This document shows positions 5,079-7,429 of a stretch of DNA of 7,429 nucleotides, one piece after another (the first letter of the stretch is position 1; each line of letters starts with the position of its first letter). Made by a program: the position numbers and the translations under genes. Under the pieces are notes generated by a model. That model saw only the letters and a list, made by a program, of their open reading frames with translations, made no database searches and had not been told where the DNA came from. This stretch comes from Candidatus Nitrosopumilus sp. Its GTDB lineage: Archaea > Thermoproteota > Nitrososphaeria > Nitrososphaerales > Nitrosopumilaceae. Location: NCBI GenBank assembly GCA_013002265.1, contig JABDKK010000069.1, positions 1 through 7,429 on the forward strand, read 5' to 3'.

Positions 5079-6365
5079 CTATGGACTGAGTCTGTCTGGA
5101 TCTCTTGGATACAATACTACTTCTCTAACATTGTCTATTCCTATAAGAGTAGTCATCAATCTGTCTAATCCCATTCCCCATCCTGAATGAGGAGGCATTC
5201 CCCAATCAAACGCTTTGAGATGATCAGTGAATTGGCTTGGGTCTAATCCCTGTTCTTTGAGTCTCTCCTTTAGCATTTCAGGATTATGGAGTCTTGTTCC
5301 TCCAGATGATAACTCTAGATAACCGTACTGTAAGTCAAATGAACGAGAGAGTGTTTTGTCTTCATCTTTTTCTCTAATATAGAATGGTTTTAGTTTCATT
5401 GGCCAATCAGTCAAAAAGTAAAACCCTGGATGATTTTTTCCAATGATTCTAAGGTGTGAATCAAGCAAGTCATCTCCAAATTCTATTTTCTCTCCTTTTT
5501 TTCTCAATTCTTCGACACACTGATTGTAAGTAATTCTCTCAAAAGGAGAATTTGGGACTTGAATTTCATGCTCAATAATTTCTTGTTCTTTTCTGCAGTT
5601 CTCAGATACAAACTTGTAAACTTCCATTACTAATGACTCTAAGACATCCATGACATCATTGTAATCCATAAATGCTGCTTCAATGTCGATACTTGTAAAT
5701 TCACTAAGGTGTCGTCCTGTGTGGGAGTTTTCTGCTCTGTAAAAATTTGAAATCTCAAAGACTCTCTCCAAACCAATAGTCATCTGTTCTTTGTAGAGTT
5801 GTGGACTCTGTGCAAGATATGCTTTTTTCCCAAAATACTCTAATGAAAAAAGATTTGCACCCCCTTCACTTGCACTGCCGATAATTTTTGGGGTTGTAAT
5901 CTCTATGAATTTTTTATCTGAAAGAGTTTTTCTTAAAATTTGTAATACATGATGTCTTAATTTAAAAATTGATGCAGTCTTTTGGTTTCTCATATCTAGT
6001 GCACGATGATTGAGTCTGGTGTCAATGTTGCTTTCCACTCTGCCAATTGGGTCAACTGGAAGTGGATGGATGGCCTTTCCTAAAACTTCAATTTCTTCAG
6101 CCTTTATTTCAAATGCAAAATCTCTTGCTTTGGTTTCTTGAACTATTCCCTTTACACTAACTACGCTTTGGCGATTAATTTCACCTAGGTTGTCATTTAG
6201 TTCCCCTTTTACAATAACTTGAGAAATTCCTGATACATCTCTTAGAGTGATAAATGTCATCTTTCCTAATTTACGAAGATCCTCAATCCAGCCCCCCAGC
6301 ACAACCTGCTTTCCAGTTAATTCTGCAGTTAGTTCTGAAATATCGTGAGTCTTTACAAAAACCAT
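5079..6365 (-). CDS. aspS: Aspartyl-tRNA synthetase, archaeal type (possibly aspartate--tRNA(Asp/Asn) ligase)
   Basis: This class IIb synthetase charges tRNA(Asp) with aspartate, and possibly tRNA(Asn) too, in the cytoplasm. At 428 residues it has the archaeal length and lacks the bacterial GAD insertion. Residues 1-100 are the OB-fold anticodon-binding domain (VVLGGWIEDL, then TFITLRDVSG). The catalytic domain shows motif 1 (FIEITTPKI, 153-161), the SEGGANLF loop (166-173), the aspartate-site segment AQSPQLYKE (185-193), motif 2 from FRAENSHTGRH through EFTSID (about 209-227), SSGGTRLHNP (353-362), and motif 3 GWGMGLDRL (395-403). It ends in the typical YPRDPDRLSP. It starts 9 bases after the NusA-like gene, so both are in one operon. 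Whether it discriminates Asp from Asn tRNA depends on two OB-fold positions that here fit neither classical pattern as I recall it. Confidence 0.95.
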   Translation of the reverse strand: MVFVKTHDISELTAELTGKQVVLGGWIEDLRKLGKMTFITLRDVSGISQVIVKGELNDNLGEINRQSVVSVKGIVQETKARDFAFEIKAEEIEVLGKAIHPLPVDPIGRVESNIDTRLNHRALDMRNQKTASIFKLRHHVLQILRKTLSDKKFIEITTPKIIGSASEGGANLFSLEYFGKKAYLAQSPQLYKEQMTIGLERVFEISNFYRAENSHTGRHLSEFTSIDIEAAFMDYNDVMDVLESLVMEVYKFVSENCRKEQEIIEHEIQVPNSPFERITYNQCVEELRKKGEKIEFGDDLLDSHLRIIGKNHPGFYFLTDWPMKLKPFYIREKDEDKTLSRSFDLQYGYLELSSGGTRLHNPEMLKERLKEQGLDPSQFTDHLKAFDWGMPPHSGWGMGLDRLMTTLIGIDNVREVVLYPRDPDRLSP

Positions 6366-6374
6366 GTCTTTTTC

Positions 6375-6887
6375 CTATCTTTTATCCTCAAATTCTATCT
6401 CAATGTCAAGGTTTCGGGCATTTTTTACAATCTGGACCACTTTTTCAGTATCTATTGGAAATCTAGGCGTCCATTTGCCTGAAACTACAGCTTTTGTTTT
6501 TTGAGCTCCTCCAGGAACCCAAACTAAATTAATTGATAGGATTTTTGTGGGAAAGAGCAAATCCTCGATAAATTTTTCATCTGTCTCATCAGCTTCAACT
6601 AGCCAAATCTTTCCTTTGAATTGGTCTTGCATAGTTCTGTATAATGTGCGACTTTGTCTGATAGCCATGATGTCGTTTTTTGACAATGACAAAACAAAAT
6701 TTCCATCAAATTCTTTGCATGAATAAAGACAAAAATTTTCAATTTCCTTATTTGATTTTGCAATATTTGCAAGAATGATTGATGCCTCTGCATCTGCTTT
6801 TGTAAGGATGCCTGCCTCTACTTTCCCTTCACATTGAGGACATAGAACCGCATTTTTTGCATCAAAGCCACAAATTGGAAGTTTCAT
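6375..6887 (-). CDS. Predicted RNA-binding protein, zinc finger plus NusA-like/KH-like domain (TACK archaeal)
   Basis: This is a 170-residue protein that opens with MKLPICGFDAK and a CPQC knuckle (Cys6, Cys16, Cys19), a short N-terminal zinc-finger-like unit with one ligand unclear. Residues about 60-135 alternate strands and helices and include LLFPTKILSINLVWVPGG, which resembles the C-terminal part of small archaeal NusA-like KH proteins of Crenarchaeota and Thaumarchaeota. This suggests RNA binding in transcription elongation or translation, by inference only. The canonical KH GxxG loop is not clearly kept; VPGG is the nearest. It precedes aspS by 9 bases as the first gene of the minus-strand operon, starting at an ATG with an AT-rich promoter region upstream. 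Recognition is from remembered family character, so the functional label is moderate. Confidence 0.6.
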   Translation of the reverse strand: MKLPICGFDAKNAVLCPQCEGKVEAGILTKADAEASIILANIAKSNKEIENFCLYSCKEFDGNFVLSLSKNDIMAIRQSRTLYRTMQDQFKGKIWLVEADETDEKFIEDLLFPTKILSINLVWVPGGAQKTKAVVSGKWTPRFPIDTEKVVQIVKNARNLDIEIEFEDKR

Positions 6888-6902
6888 TTGAATCGACTTT
6901 TT

Positions 6903-6915
6903 TAATAAAAATATT
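6903..6915 (-). promoter_or_regulatory. Probable TATA region for the NusA-like/aspS operon
   Basis: The minus strand reads AATATTTTTATTA about 16-28 bases before the ATG at 6887, positioned to give a very short leader or none. The exact box within this AT-rich run cannot be fixed by eye. Confidence 0.4.
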
Positions 6916-6919
6916 CTTG

Positions 6920-6926
6920 TTTATAT
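6920..6926 (+). promoter_or_regulatory. Possible TATA box for the ABC transporter gene
   Basis: TTTATAT lies about 45 bases before the ATG at 6970, predicting a start near 6948-6950 and a leader of some 20 bases. It sits beside the opposing promoter, so the 82-base gap would be a compact divergent promoter. Confidence 0.35.
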
Positions 6927-6969
6927 CCCTTAGTGAAAAACAAAAATTCAAGTTTGGATCTAGAGAATT

Positions 6970-7429
6970 ATGAATTTAATAGTTGACTCCTTATCTGCAA
7001 TATATTCATCTTCAGAAGGACCTGTATATGCTGTAGATGATGTTTCTTTTGAGATAAAAGATGATGAATCAATTGGAATTGCAGGAGAAAGTGCTTGTGG
7101 AAAAAGTACATTGGGATTATCTCTAATCCGGATGTTATCTGGAGGAAAAGCAGCAGGTAAGATTCTCTTTGATAATGAATCAACATTGGAATTAAGTGAA
7201 TCTGAATTTAATTCAAAATATAGATGGAAAAAAATTTCAATGATTTTTCAAGGAGCAATGAACTCGTTAGATCCTGTTTTTACTATCAAGGAACAATTTC
7301 TAGAAATTATCAGACAGCATGACTTTGAAGGTGATTCTGATAAGATGATCTATGACTCTATTAATTCTGTAAGTTTAGATGAATCCATTCTAAAAAAATA
7401 TCCACATGAATTAAGCGGTGGAATGAAGC
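6970..7429 (+). CDS. ABC transporter ATP-binding protein, Opp/Dpp (peptide/nickel) type; 3' end outside window
   Basis: The 153 visible codons form the start of an ATPase subunit of a peptide/nickel-type importer. It would sit on the inner face of the membrane and power uptake with DppB/DppC-like permeases. The A-loop region is around Y12-Y20. The Walker A is GESACGKST at 39-47, with Ala in place of the usual Gly at 42. The Q-loop is IFQGAMNSLDPVFTI (92-106), which is characteristic of the OppD/DppD subfamily (family form FQxxxxSLNP). The window ends in the signature LSGGMK (148-153), just before the expected RQR. Walker B, the H-loop and the oligopeptide-binding C-terminal tail lie beyond the window. 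It is divergent from the NusA-like gene across 82 bases. The substrate (peptide, nickel or other) cannot be decided. Confidence 0.88.
   Translation, partial: MNLIVDSLSAIYSSSEGPVYAVDDVSFEIKDDESIGIAGESACGKSTLGLSLIRMLSGGKAAGKILFDNESTLELSESEFNSKYRWKKISMIFQGAMNSLDPVFTIKEQFLEIIRQHDFEGDSDKMIYDSINSVSLDESILKKYPHELSGGMK

Noticed and set aside
4954..5190. Plus-strand open frame across the aspS 3' end
   Set aside because: It is antisense to conserved AspRS motif 3 and the small downstream gene, and its translation is Asn/Ser/Leu-rich without domain character.

Overview
The window looks like a chromosomal segment of an ammonia-oxidising archaeon of the Nitrosopumilus type (Thaumarchaeota/Nitrososphaerota). 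This rests on low GC, an archaeal-type aspartyl-tRNA synthetase, a TACK-style zinc-finger/NusA-like gene, TATA-box promoters close to start codons (leaderless style), several tiny CxxC zinc-ribbon genes, and a Cas1 relative of the kind seen as solo or casposon Cas1 in this group. The lineage is inferred from protein character only; no database search was possible.

Positions 1-2780 carry a branched-chain amino acid cluster on the plus strand. It holds the 3' end of the acetolactate synthase regulatory subunit (ilvN), then a 2-isopropylmalate-synthase-family enzyme (leuA) joined by an ATGA overlap, then an isopropylmalate/isocitrate dehydrogenase-family enzyme (leuB). Together they represent the regulated entry to valine/isoleucine/leucine synthesis and the first and third dedicated steps of the leucine branch. 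The isomerase LeuCD is not here.

Positions 2888-4225 are an accessory patch: a TPR protein, then only 8 bases later the N-terminal half of a Cas1 integrase. The Cas1 reading frame stops right after the place where the first catalytic residue should be. A roughly 380-base stretch follows with no convincing intact gene, only small minus-strand reading frames that look decayed or marginal. No CRISPR repeats, cas2 or other cas genes are visible.

Positions 4226-5040 hold three small genes. One is a minus-strand two-helix membrane protein with an eight-cysteine cross-brace-like head, one is a divergent 43-residue zinc ribbon, and one is an 81-residue unknown protein that meets the zinc ribbon tail to tail with no spacer base.

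Positions 5079-6887 (minus strand) are an operon of a zinc-finger/NusA-like predicted RNA-binding protein followed by aspartyl-tRNA synthetase, perhaps including the 81-residue protein. Divergent from it, from 6970 to the window end, is the start of an Opp/Dpp-type ABC transporter ATPase. The most unusual items are the truncated Cas1 next to a TPR gene and the FYVE-like cysteine spacing in the small membrane protein.
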